Shown: positions 1 to 7,478, counted from the stretch's first letter. The stretch: 9,271 bases of DNA from Pyrodictiaceae archaeon (GCA_026986935.1 JALSNP010000066.1:1-9271); one strand, 5' to 3'. Numbers and translations are program-made. The notes: generated by a model not told the origin, from the sequence alone.

Positions 1-2952
1 CGCCCCCCATGATCTCGGGTAGAACCCTCCTGGCTGGGTTTTCTCTATGTACTCTCTTGCTATTGACTGCCCCGTTATCGATACGTGTGTCGAGTCCGTC
101 CTATGGTATGTGATTAGCCCCGCTTCAAACAGCTCTTGCGCTATTCTCATAGTCTTTTGAGCCGGGTAGCCCAGGATCCTTGAGGCATCGTAGAGCAGTG
201 TCTCTGTCGTATAGGGGGGCGGTGGGTTTAGCTCTGTCTCGGTGATTCTTATCTCTTTTACCACCAGGCCCTCTGATGATGCGGCCTCAGCTATTAGCCT
301 AGCCTTGCTTGCCGCTCTTGTGAATATTTTTATGCGTGCGCGTGGAGCGAGTTTTATGTAAACATTGTAGCCCTGGTTTTCACGCCATTCTCTGTATCTT
401 TCAACGATCCAGCCGAGGACGGGTGTCTGCACCCTGCCTGCGCCGAGCCAGTTCTTATCAAAGACGCTCCAGAGGTGTTGGCTTAGTCCGAAGCCTATCC
501 AGCGGTCCTCTATTCTTCGTACTATCTGTGCATATGCTAAGCGCTTGTCAATTTTCCTCGGTCTTGATAAGGCCTTCATGAGCTCGTGGCGAGTTATCTC
601 GTGTAACTCTATTCTCTTTATAGTGCGTGCATAGGGTTTGAGCAAGAGGTATAGGTCATAAGCGATTTTTTCTCCCTCGATATCGGGGTCTGTCGCTATG
701 TAGATGACCTCAGCCTCTGTTGCAAGCTGCCGCAAGGCCTCAATTATATCGGATTTGCTTATCACGTTAGTCGAGCCGCAGCGGGGACAAGTATCGGCCG
801 TGGATGAGAACTGGTGGCCGCAGTTCAGGCACCTCTTTATAGGCTTATATATGGGTGATACTGATTCCTTAGCAATCTCTACTCCGTAGACTCCTTCACC
901 GTCTATCGAAAGATCATATACATGGCCTGCTGAAGCAGCTATGGTGGCTACGTGTATTTTCCCAGATACATGGTTATAGAATGTAGTCTCGTAGACTATT
1001 ATGGAGCCGAGCCGCCTCCTAACGGGCTTGCCGAAGAATGATGCAATTGTTTTCGCCTTGGTAGGGGATTCCACTATTATTAGGGAGGTCTCTATATCGA
1101 CGCGCTTACCTACTATGCCTCTACGGCTCTTCTCAGCCCTATTTAGCTCCTCTTTAAGCGCCTCCTTGCTAAGAGGCTTAAACTCGACATCGTCTATGAA
1201 TCGGCGAAGCCTGGTTTTTAGCAATTCTATTATCTCGGACTGGGTGTCGATTACTATGCTTACTCCATGTGTCATGCTGGAACCAAGCATTCTACTGGCT
1301 CGCCCACTAGCCTGGACGTATGTGGCTGCATCCGGTAGAATCGCTACCAGCTTCCCGTTCTCGACACGGAATAGCATAGACCCCAGCACTACTGATCCAT
1401 TGCCGCTGACTAGCTCTTTGATCCTCTTTAAGGCTACACGTCGATAATAGAGTATTTTCTCAAGTATTTCGCCGAGCCGGCCCTCGAGCCTCTCCCCCCT
1501 CTGTAAGGCTATGCGGAGAACTGTTTGCTCACCGGGGCTTAGCCTAGATATTTCTCTCGAAAGCTCATCTATACCTTCAAGGCCTAGGTCAATGCCTATT
1601 CGGACTATCCTATAAGGCGATAATAAGGCCTTAGAAGCCTCTATTGACTGGCTCGGCGCGCCAACAAACACAGTGTATAGTACCCGTTCCGGCATATCAA
1701 GGCCTCTGACAATCGTGCCGTAGTATGATGCGACCCCGACTAAGACGTCGTACTCTCCTTGAGCAAACTTATCAAGGACCCTGGTCCCGGCAATAGCTAG
1801 CCCAGCTCTAATACCAGCATCGTTTAGTAACCCCACTAGCTCCCTTGCAGTTCTCTTTCCGAATCTCTTAGCGACGAACACGAGGCCGCGAGAACCTATC
1901 CTATTAACTATCTCTACTGCTTCTCTGACCGGGTTACTAGTAACGACGTAGAAGTTAGCAACACTCCTAGTATAGTCATAGACGCGGCCTATATCAAAAC
2001 CCAAGAGTTCTCTAAAGACTTTGGGTTTTAAGCCGTATGCTCTCCCGGTAGCAGAGGCAATAACTAGTTGCCCTGGCACCGTTGATGCTAGTTTGGCTGC
2101 AAGCCTGGATTCCAGGCTCTCTAGCTCCTCTAGGATTTTTTCATATAGCTTTATACGCCCACTCGTCTTCGCTATGGCTGCAGATATTTTCTTCTTGATA
2201 ACCTGGTACGCTAGAGATATGCTCTCCTCATCGAATCCTAGAAGGACGAGAAGCCTATCAATGTTCTTAGAGTTCCTGAGCACAGCGTCTACATCATCCA
2301 CCAGTATTGATGAGAATTTCACGCCTTTGAGCAGCTCCCATTTACGTGAGACAAAGCTGGATGTGGTTACAAGAATGTCGTAGGCTCTGTCCTCTATGAG
2401 TTTAAGCCGTTCATCCCTCTGCTTCTTTGATAACATTGAATGGTAGGCCACAATGCGTGGTGCATCACCAAGTCTGGTTGAGAGTGTTGCAAGTTTTTTC
2501 TCCACATGTAAGACCAGGTTCCCTGTTGGGAGAACATAGTATACTAGTTCTCCCCCGAGCGCTCTGTAAAGGGCGTAAACACTTAGCAATGTTGTTTTAC
2601 CCACACCCGTAGGAGCAACTATGGCGAGGCTCTCGTTCTGGAGAAGCCTTTTAGCCCATGTACGCTGAGCACTCCATAGACTACTCCCTGTTAGCCTCTC
2701 AAAGAATTTCTCGAAATCCTTAAGCTGCTGTACAGAGCTATAGAGGTACCAATATCCCTCTAGGCGCCCATTTTTGGCTAGAAGCTCTCCGACAAAAGTA
2801 ACCAAGTCATAGTAATCAAGCTTCTCTATAAGGGAGTAGTCTATCTCGGGAGCACATCGCGTGCAGGGTAGTCCTTTCTCAAGGCGCTGGGCATCAATAG
2901 GTCCTCCGCAGTTAGGGCAGGCGTGATGGAATACTGGCGCTAGCAGCGTCAA
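1..2952 (-). CDS. rgy: Reverse gyrase, C-terminally truncated by the window edge
   Basis: ATP-dependent type IA topoisomerase that introduces positive supercoils; a hallmark enzyme of hyperthermophiles. The visible 984 codons run in order: N-terminal zinc finger (C12, C15, C30, C33); helicase-like domain with Walker A APTGVGKTT (113-121, K119) and the DEAD-box equivalent DDVD (219-222); helicase motif QASGRASR; then topoisomerase IA with the Toprim glutamate in VESPTKAK (E628), a second zinc finger (C708, C711, C722, C725), Toprim acidic motif DPDIEGE (755-761), and LITYHRTDST carrying the catalytic tyrosine (about Y949, bases 106-108). The frame is open to base 1; crenarchaeal family members usually run past 1,100 residues, so roughly 150-300 are missing. 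I chose the TTG at 2952 because GGGGAGGAG lies 7 nt upstream. An in-frame GTG at 2970 would add six residues but overlaps that ribosome binding site. Divergent from alba. Confidence 0.97.
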   Translation of the reverse strand, partial: MTLLAPVFHHACPNCGGPIDAQRLEKGLPCTRCAPEIDYSLIEKLDYYDLVTFVGELLAKNGRLEGYWYLYSSVQQLKDFEKFFERLTGSSLWSAQRTWAKRLLQNESLAIVAPTGVGKTTLLSVYALYRALGGELVYYVLPTGNLVLHVEKKLATLSTRLGDAPRIVAYHSMLSKKQRDERLKLIEDRAYDILVTTSSFVSRKWELLKGVKFSSILVDDVDAVLRNSKNIDRLLVLLGFDEESISLAYQVIKKKISAAIAKTSGRIKLYEKILEELESLESRLAAKLASTVPGQLVIASATGRAYGLKPKVFRELLGFDIGRVYDYTRSVANFYVVTSNPVREAVEIVNRIGSRGLVFVAKRFGKRTARELVGLLNDAGIRAGLAIAGTRVLDKFAQGEYDVLVGVASYYGTIVRGLDMPERVLYTVFVGAPSQSIEASKALLSPYRIVRIGIDLGLEGIDELSREISRLSPGEQTVLRIALQRGERLEGRLGEILEKILYYRRVALKRIKELVSGNGSVVLGSMLFRVENGKLVAILPDAATYVQASGRASRMLGSSMTHGVSIVIDTQSEIIELLKTRLRRFIDDVEFKPLSKEALKEELNRAEKSRRGIVGKRVDIETSLIIVESPTKAKTIASFFGKPVRRRLGSIIVYETTFYNHVSGKIHVATIAASAGHVYDLSIDGEGVYGVEIAKESVSPIYKPIKRCLNCGHQFSSTADTCPRCGSTNVISKSDIIEALRQLATEAEVIYIATDPDIEGEKIAYDLYLLLKPYARTIKRIELHEITRHELMKALSRPRKIDKRLAYAQIVRRIEDRWIGFGLSQHLWSVFDKNWLGAGRVQTPVLGWIVERYREWRENQGYNVYIKLAPRARIKIFTRAASKARLIAEAASSEGLVVKEIRITETELNPPPPYTTETLLYDASRILGYPAQKTMRIAQELFEAGLITYHRTDSTHVSITGQSIAREYIEKTQPGGFYPRSWGA

Positions 2953-2959
2953 CGATGAT

Positions 2960-2968
2960 CTCCTCCCC
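2960..2968 (-). promoter_or_regulatory. Ribosome binding site of reverse gyrase
   Basis: GGGGAGGAG on the minus strand, 7 nt before the TTG at 2952. It is a strong match to the archaeal anti-Shine-Dalgarno complement (GGAGGTGAT). It favours the TTG start over the GTG at 2970, which overlaps the site and has no good site of its own. Confidence 0.65.
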
Positions 2969-3101
2969 ACTACAATATCTTCTTACTAGAATGTAGCCAC
3001 CATTGTGTCTTAGAGAGAAAGGGCTCAGTAACACCTACTTGTAGCATCTATTCAGGAGTATTACTTTGCCGAAGAGTGTCCTTACCGTGGGAAACGCAAA
3101 G

Positions 3102-3109
3102 CCTAAATA
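3102..3109 (+). promoter_or_regulatory. Candidate box A (TATA) promoter of alba
   Basis: CCTAAATA is preceded by a purine-rich GCAAAG that resembles a BRE. A box centred near 3106 predicts transcription from about 3131-3133, which leaves a leader of roughly 30 nt before the ATG at 3161. That leader contains GAGGGAGA (3148-3155), a plausible ribosome binding site. The divergent reverse gyrase promoter must lie in the same 208-bp spacer, but I could not pick out a convincing box A for it. Confidence 0.5.
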
Positions 3110-3160
3110 CGAGACTCCCCTTCTCTGCCCACACGACGAATAACGCCGAGGGAGACGGCA

Positions 3161-3460
3161 ATGGCACAGGCAGGTGCAACCCCAAGCAATGTAGTCCTAG
3201 TCGGTAAGAAGCCCGTAATGAACTATGTACTAGCAACCCTAACCCTACTGAACCAGGGCGTCAAAGAAGTAGTAATAAAGGCCAGGGGCCGCGCAATAAG
3301 CAAGGCAGTAGATACTGTAGAGATAGTGAGGAAGAGATTCCTACCAGGCAAAATAGACATAAAGGACATCAAGATCGACAGCCAAGTGATACAGAGCCCA
3401 GACGGCCGCCAGAGCAGGGTAAGCACCATAGAGATAGTGCTTGAGAAGAAAGAGGAGTAA
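3161..3460 (+). CDS. albA: DNA/RNA-binding protein Alba
   Basis: Abundant 99-residue archaeal chromatin protein that binds double-stranded DNA and RNA as a dimer and compacts or bridges DNA. The whole length matches the crenarchaeal Alba1 family as I know it: SNVVLVGKKPVMNYV (9-23), with the lysine pair whose counterpart in Sulfolobus (K16) is acetylated; the conserved core VVIKARGRAISKAVDTVEIV; and the C-terminal beta-hairpin with DGRQSRVSTIEIVL. The ATG has GAGGGAGA 6 nt upstream and a box A at a suitable distance. It is divergent from reverse gyrase, so two genes affecting DNA topology share one intergenic region. A small unknown ORF follows on the same strand. Confidence 0.98.
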   Translation: MAQAGATPSNVVLVGKKPVMNYVLATLTLLNQGVKEVVIKARGRAISKAVDTVEIVRKRFLPGKIDIKDIKIDSQVIQSPDGRQSRVSTIEIVLEKKEE

Positions 3461-3491
3461 CCCCCTAGTAAAGAGAGGCTATAAATCAAAC

Positions 3492-3725
3492 ATGGTTTTT
3501 AAACGAGAACCCGCTGTTCCACCATTTGTGCAAAAGCTTCTAAGCATAATGGATAATCCCCCCACATGCCTACGATTATTAGCAAACTATTTCGCGTATA
3601 GGGATATTGTGCCACGTATCCTAGTAGTACTAGTTTATGACGGCATGCCCGGCCTCGTTAACGCGTTCTGCAAGGGCTTAGACTCTTATATATCCTTGTT
3701 AAAGAAGATGAGGACTAATCCATAA
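3492..3725 (+). CDS. Small hypothetical protein (about 77 aa)
   Basis: I do not recognise this protein. From the ATG at 3492 it has a basic N-terminus, a mildly hydrophobic middle (RILVVLVYDGMPGLVNAF) that is short and interrupted for a transmembrane helix, and a lysine-rich C-terminus. It contains two cysteines. It fills almost all of the space between alba and the convergent rps30e, 31 nt after the alba stop, and uses codons unremarkably. The start is uncertain. A TATA-like GCTATAAATC (3477-3486) and TTTTTAAA (3495-3502) sit at or inside the proposed start, so translation could instead begin at GTG 3528 or ATG 3549. A TTG at 3441 overlapping alba is less likely. It may be a lineage-specific small protein or a spurious ORF. 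Confidence 0.42.
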   Translation: MVFKREPAVPPFVQKLLSIMDNPPTCLRLLANYFAYRDIVPRILVVLVYDGMPGLVNAFCKGLDSYISLLKKMRTNP

Positions 3726-3743
3726 TATCATAATATTTATTTC

Positions 3744-3759
3744 CTGAAAAACTGAAAAA
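3744..3759 (-). terminator. Candidate T-run terminator of rps30e
   Basis: Read on the minus strand, this AT-rich spacer contains two T5 runs from a perfect tandem repeat of an 8-mer (CTGAAAAA twice on the plus strand). It lies about 50 nt downstream of the rps30e stop. Runs of T are typical intrinsic archaeal terminators. The rest of the 80-bp convergent spacer (3726-3805) is AT-rich without other recognisable structure. Confidence 0.5.
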
Positions 3760-3805
3760 TAGACTTACTTTACAAAAGAAGACCGGTAGAAGATTAGCCA
3801 GTTGC

Positions 3806-3970
3806 TTAGCGCCTAATCGGTACTTGGCCTTGCTGCATTTTTTCTAGTAAACGCCTATACTCGCGCCTATTCCGTACACGTGGCGCTGGGTTCTTCCGCG
3901 GCTTTGCCGGTATTTTTGGAGTCTGTTTTCTTACCTTCCCAGCCTTTGTTAATGAACCGTGGCTTGGCAT
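3806..3970 (-). CDS. rps30e: Small ribosomal subunit protein S30e (eS30)
   Basis: A 54-residue, highly basic protein of the small ribosomal subunit, found in archaea and eukaryotes but not bacteria. The N-terminus MPSHGSLTKAGKVRKQTPKI and the lysine/arginine/proline-rich stretch that follows, with PRVRNRREYRR, match archaeal S30e. The mature part of the eukaryotic FAU product has the equivalent HGSL.RAGKVR.QTPK. The ATG at 3970 is preceded by GGGGAAAGG as a ribosome binding site. The frame stays open upstream to 4111, but that extension crosses the promoter and the start of divergent gatD and shows no family similarity. It is divergent from gatD, with starts 76 bp apart, and convergent with the small ORF ending at 3725. 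Confidence 0.95.
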   Translation of the reverse strand: MPSHGSLTKAGKVRKQTPKIPAKPRKNPAPRVRNRREYRRLLEKMQQGQVPIRR

Positions 3971-4007
3971 ACCTTTCCCCGAGGAGACTAGAGCAGCTTG
4001 TATAGGC

Positions 4008-4016
4008 CTTTTATAG
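4008..4016. promoter_or_regulatory. Shared TATA element of divergent rps30e and gatD
   Basis: The plus strand reads CTTTTATAG and the minus strand CTATAAAAG, each a good box A. The centre (4012) is 42 bp from the S30e ATG and 35 bp from the gatD ATG, which predicts leaders of about 16 and 9 nt. A second plus-strand element, GCTTTTAC (4018-4025), lies 25-26 bp before the gatD ATG and would give a leaderless gatD mRNA. This fits the absence of a ribosome binding site before gatD. Confidence 0.55.
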
Positions 4017-4046
4017 GCTTTTACTACATCGGTTACCCTTGGGCGT

Positions 4047-5423
4047 ATGGGCTTGAGTCTTGAAGGATATACTGGTATTGCTCGTAGTTTGCTCGAAAAG
4101 GCTGGCGCCAAGGTAGGCGACTACATAAGGATAAGGAGGAGCGATGGGAGAGAGTTCAAAGGAGTGCTTATGCCCAGGTATAGCATTAGTTCACGCCCAA
4201 TAATCGTGGTGAAGCTAGATAATGGATACAATGTAGGAGTGCGTGTCGATGAGAGCACGGTAGTCGAGGTGATTAAGACAAAGGAGGCTCTATTAGAGGA
4301 GGCGAGACAAGGGGCTCCCGCCGTTATACCGCTTCTAGAGGAGGCTCCAAGCGGTGAAAGAAAACCAAGAGTGGTTATTCTCGGCACAGGGGGGACTATT
4401 GCAAGCCGTATCGAGTATGAGACAGGGGCTGTGAAGCCAGCTTTTAGCGCACGCGACATACTTGACGCTGTGCCGGAGGTCGGTTTCATAGCCGATATAG
4501 AAGCTGACGTTATAATGAATATTCTAAGCGAGAATATGAGGCCGGATCTCTGGGAAAAGATAGTAGATGCTGTAGCAAAGAGGATCAGTGAGGGAGCAGA
4601 CGGCGTAGTTATAGCTCATGGAACCGACACCATGGCTTATACCGCGGCTGCGCTCAGTTTCGCGCTAAGAGGATTACCCGTACCAGTAGCGCTTGTAGGC
4701 GCGCAAAGGAGTAGCGATAGGCCGAGCAGTGATGCAGCATTCAACCTCATATCAGCAGTGCTGGTTGCCGCCAAGGCTCCTTTCGCTGAAGTCACGGTGG
4801 TGATGCACGGCACTATTAGCGATACATATGCACTTGCTCATCGTGGTACGAAGGTGCGTAAAATGCATACAAGTAGGAGGGATGCTTTCCAATCAATTAA
4901 TTCCCGCCCCTTAGCTAAGATATATCCTTTTGAGAAGCGCATAGAGCTTCTACGCCAAGCTCTTCGAAGGAGGGGTGAACAAGAACTAGAAGTCTCTAAC
5001 GGGTTTGAGAAAAAGGTTGCTCTGATCAAGTACTATCCCGGCATGGATCCCGAGATAATAGACTTCCTCGTAGATAGGGGGTACAGGGGCATAGTTATAG
5101 AGGGGACCGGGCTAGGACATGTTGGCGAACAACTAATAGATAGCCTCCAGAGAGCCTATGAGAACGAAGTAGTTGTTGTTATGACCTCCCAGACCCTCTT
5201 TGGAAGAATCAATATGAACGTATACATCACTGGCAGGAAACTGTTATCAGTAGGAGTTGTGCCCGGAGAGGACATGTTACCAGAGACTGCTTTTGTTAAG
5301 CTATCCTGGATACTAGCACACACCGATTCCTTCGAGGAAGCTCGTAGACTCGTGCGCGAAAACCTGGCGGGAGAAATCGAGTATAGGCATACAATTGATC
5401 TATACCCGAGGTGGCCGCATTGA
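4047..5423 (+). CDS. gatD: Glutamyl-tRNA(Gln) amidotransferase subunit D
   Basis: Asparaginase-like subunit of the archaeal GatDE enzyme. It releases ammonia from glutamine (or asparagine), and GatE uses it to convert Glu-tRNA(Gln) to Gln-tRNA(Gln). The product has 458 residues, close to the family's usual 420-460. Residues 1-80 form the GatD N-terminal domain (YTGIARSLLEKAGAKVGD and KLDNGYNVGV). The asparaginase domain then shows GTGGTIAS (113-120, nucleophile T117), AHGTDT (190-195, T193 and D194), AQRSSDRPSSDA (219-230) and VRKMHTS (270-276, catalytic lysine K272), so the active site is complete. It ends with IEGTGLGH and MNVYITGR. The ATG at 4047 has no clear ribosome binding site, consistent with a leaderless or very short leader. 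It overlaps gatE and forms an operon with it. Confidence 0.97.
   Translation: MGLSLEGYTGIARSLLEKAGAKVGDYIRIRRSDGREFKGVLMPRYSISSRPIIVVKLDNGYNVGVRVDESTVVEVIKTKEALLEEARQGAPAVIPLLEEAPSGERKPRVVILGTGGTIASRIEYETGAVKPAFSARDILDAVPEVGFIADIEADVIMNILSENMRPDLWEKIVDAVAKRISEGADGVVIAHGTDTMAYTAAALSFALRGLPVPVALVGAQRSSDRPSSDAAFNLISAVLVAAKAPFAEVTVVMHGTISDTYALAHRGTKVRKMHTSRRDAFQSINSRPLAKIYPFEKRIELLRQALRRRGEQELEVSNGFEKKVALIKYYPGMDPEIIDFLVDRGYRGIVIEGTGLGHVGEQLIDSLQRAYENEVVVVMTSQTLFGRINMNVYITGRKLLSVGVVPGEDMLPETAFVKLSWILAHTDSFEEARRLVRENLAGEIEYRHTIDLYPRWPH
5408..5413 (+). promoter_or_regulatory. Ribosome binding site of gatE inside the gatD 3' end
   Basis: GAGGTG matches the archaeal anti-Shine-Dalgarno complement exactly and lies 6 nt before the TTG at 5420. 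The in-frame GTG at 5411 is part of this motif and lacks a site of its own, so the motif favours the TTG. The TTG overlaps the gatD stop as TTGA, a coupling arrangement common in tightly packed operons. Confidence 0.55.
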
Positions 5424-7378
5424 TAGAGCAAAAAATTGATCCCTCAAAATATGATCCGAGGGAATTAGGGCTTAAAGTAGGCCTGGAGATACACCAACAA
5501 CTAGATACTAGGCACAAATTGTTCTGCGGATGCCCAACAGAGCTCATACACGAAGAACAGGGCCACGAAATAGACGAGTTCATCAGGCAGCTCAGACCGA
5601 CCCGGAGCGAACTAGGCGAAGTCGATATAGCTGCTCTCTTCGAGTGGCGTAAAGGAAGACTATATCACTATCACGCCCCGCGAGAATCGACTTGCCTAGT
5701 TGAGGCCGACGAAGAGCCACCCCATGAGCTTAACAGGGAGGCGCTCATCATCGGCCTAGCTGTCGCGCTCGCGCTAAAAGCTTCCCCTGTTGACGAAGTA
5801 TATGTTATGAGGAAAATAGTTATTGACGGCTCCAATACAACGGGGTTCCAGAGAACAGCTATAATAGCCCTTGGCGGGGAGATAGAGCTACCCAGCGGGA
5901 AAGTGGTAGGGATACAGACGATAGCTATAGAGGAGGATGCTGCGCGAAAGATACGCGAGCAGGGCAAATACACTCACTACATGCTTGATAGGCTCGGCGT
6001 CCCGTTAATAGAGATATCAACAGCACCCGATATAGAGACCCCCGAGGAGGCATACGAAACAGCACTAACAATAGGACAACTCCTAAGGCTAACCAAGCGC
6101 GTAAAACGCGGCATAGGGACAATACGCCAAGACCTCAATGTCTCGATAAGAGGAGGGGTAAAGACAGAGATCAAAGGTGTTCAGCGCCTCGATCTTTTAC
6201 CTAAAATCGTGCTCTATGAGGCTATTAGGCAGAAGCGGTTATTGGAGATAAGAGATGAGCTCGTGAGAAGAGGAGTGAGAGAGGAGGATGTTCTAGGCCA
6301 GGAAATCGTCGACGTTACCACGGTGTTTGAGAAGACCAGGTCAAAGATAATAAGGAAGGCTCTAAGGAGTGGGGGCAAGGTCCTAGCCGTCAAGCTACCA
6401 GGCTTTGCGAAGCTACTTGGAGCCGAGGTCCAGCCAGGTAGAAGGTTTGGAACCGAGCTAGCCGACTACGCGAGGTTCTGGGGAGGTGTAGGTGGCTTAT
6501 TCCACACCGATGAGTTGCCGAACTATGGTATCTCCGAGGAGGAGGTAAACAAGCTATACTCTGTGCTTGGTGCAAGAAAGGAAGTAGATGCTATAGTGAT
6601 AGTAGCTGATAGGGAGACTAATGCTAGGAAAGCGCTTAGAGCTGTACTTGAGCGGGCAGCCTACGCGCTAAAAGGGGTGCCAAAGGAGACTAGAGCAGCG
6701 AAGGAGGATGGAACAACAAGGTTTATGCGCCCTCAGCCAGGCTCCGCACGGATGTATCCAGAGACTGATATTCCGCCGATAGAGGTAACAGAGGAGTTGC
6801 TATCTGAGGCCCGGAAGCTGGTTCCGCCAAAACCCCAGGAGAAGATCAAGGTACTTGTTGAGAAATATGGTCTGAGTACTGAGCTGGCAAAGCAGATAAT
6901 CCGCGACGTGAGACTTGATCTCTTCGAAGAACTCGCGGAAAAATATGGATCCGAGGTCTCGCCATCATATATAGCATCAATATTTACTAATATTCTTCGA
7001 AGCCTTTCCAGAGAGGGAGTAAACGTTGAAAACATACATGACTACCATATAGAGGAGCTAGTAGATGCCATCGCTAAGGGAAGGTTACCAAAAGACGCCG
7101 TCCCCGACGTACTATCATATATTGCTAAAAACCCGGAGAAACATGTTGCTGACGCTATAAAGGAGCTAGGGATAACGGTAGTAGATAGAGAAGCCATAGA
7201 GAAAATGATAGAGGAGATAATAGCTAGTATGATAGATGAGGTAAAAGAGAAGGGGTTAAGAGCCATGAACAAGGTTATGGGGCGTGCCATGGCCCAGCTA
7301 AGGGGCAGAGTTGACGGCAGGGTAGTCGCCGATATCGTTCGCAGGAAGATAGAGGAGGTTATCGGAGAGAAACAATGA
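5420..7378 (+). CDS. gatE: Glutamyl-tRNA(Gln) amidotransferase subunit E
   Basis: tRNA-binding, kinase/transamidase subunit of GatDE. It phosphorylates the glutamate on misacylated Glu-tRNA(Gln) and replaces the phosphate with ammonia from GatD. With the TTG start it has 652 residues; with the GTG at 5411 it has 655. Both suit the family (about 620-640). Numbered from the TTG, the cradle domain has VGLEIHQQLDTRHKLFCGC (about 20-38), VIDGSNTTGFQRTA, IAIEEDAARKI and RQDLNVSI..GVKTEIKGVQ. An AspRS-like (GAD) insert spans roughly 275-425. Then come SARMYPETDIPPIEV (about 442-456) and a helical, YqeY-like tail ending in GRAMAQLRGRVDGRVVADIVRRKI, which in this family contacts the tRNA. A GatDE pair implies that this organism makes Gln-tRNA indirectly rather than with GlnRS. 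No truncation or frameshift is seen. Confidence 0.97.
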   Translation: MIEQKIDPSKYDPRELGLKVGLEIHQQLDTRHKLFCGCPTELIHEEQGHEIDEFIRQLRPTRSELGEVDIAALFEWRKGRLYHYHAPRESTCLVEADEEPPHELNREALIIGLAVALALKASPVDEVYVMRKIVIDGSNTTGFQRTAIIALGGEIELPSGKVVGIQTIAIEEDAARKIREQGKYTHYMLDRLGVPLIEISTAPDIETPEEAYETALTIGQLLRLTKRVKRGIGTIRQDLNVSIRGGVKTEIKGVQRLDLLPKIVLYEAIRQKRLLEIRDELVRRGVREEDVLGQEIVDVTTVFEKTRSKIIRKALRSGGKVLAVKLPGFAKLLGAEVQPGRRFGTELADYARFWGGVGGLFHTDELPNYGISEEEVNKLYSVLGARKEVDAIVIVADRETNARKALRAVLERAAYALKGVPKETRAAKEDGTTRFMRPQPGSARMYPETDIPPIEVTEELLSEARKLVPPKPQEKIKVLVEKYGLSTELAKQIIRDVRLDLFEELAEKYGSEVSPSYIASIFTNILRSLSREGVNVENIHDYHIEELVDAIAKGRLPKDAVPDVLSYIAKNPEKHVADAIKELGITVVDREAIEKMIEEIIASMIDEVKEKGLRAMNKVMGRAMAQLRGRVDGRVVADIVRRKIEEVIGEKQ

Positions 7379-7452
7379 TATTAAAAAGGCTTATTGCTTA
7401 GTCTGCTTAAAGGCGATGAGGAGTACTCCCGACGCGGAACAAGTTTTATGAA

Positions 7453-7478
7453 GAAAAGGCATTTGACTGAGCCTTTTC
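7453..7478. terminator. Hairpin between convergent gatE and the disulfide oxidoreductase gene
   Basis: Perfect 8-bp arms GAAAAGGC (7453-7460) and GCCTTTTC (7471-7478) enclose a 10-nt loop. The element lies 75 nt after the gatE stop and 4 nt after the oxidoreductase stop on the opposite strand, so it could end transcription from both sides. The right arm could alternatively pair with AAAGGC at 7409-7414; see the C/D-box sRNA finding. The rest of the 104-bp spacer shows no gene. Confidence 0.5.

Noticed and set aside
336..2612. Several plus-strand ORFs of 61-148 codons opposite reverse gyrase
   Set aside because: All lie antisense to a fully conserved reverse gyrase frame, and their translations are serine/leucine-rich without recognisable motifs, as expected of shadow frames.
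2953..3160. tRNA, sRNA or repeat in the reverse gyrase/alba spacer
   Set aside because: There are CTGA motifs on the minus strand but no matching C box or terminal stem, and no cloverleaf. I see only promoter and leader sequence.
3441..3491. TTG start at 3441 for the small ORF, overlapping alba by 20 nt
   Set aside because: The added residues are just alba's lysine-rich 3' end read in another frame, with no ribosome binding site pattern of their own. The ATG at 3492 or a later start is more plausible.
3971..4111. N-terminal extension of S30e to a 101-residue protein
   Set aside because: The extension crosses the divergent promoter and the gatD start, has no S30e similarity, and a perfect family N-terminus (MPSHGSL) with a ribosome binding site begins at 3970.
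4121..7290. Minus-strand ORFs opposite gatD and gatE (for example 4121-4489, 6733-7035, 7042-7290)
   Set aside because: These are shadow frames of conserved genes; their composition is serine- and isoleucine-rich and no family is recognisable.
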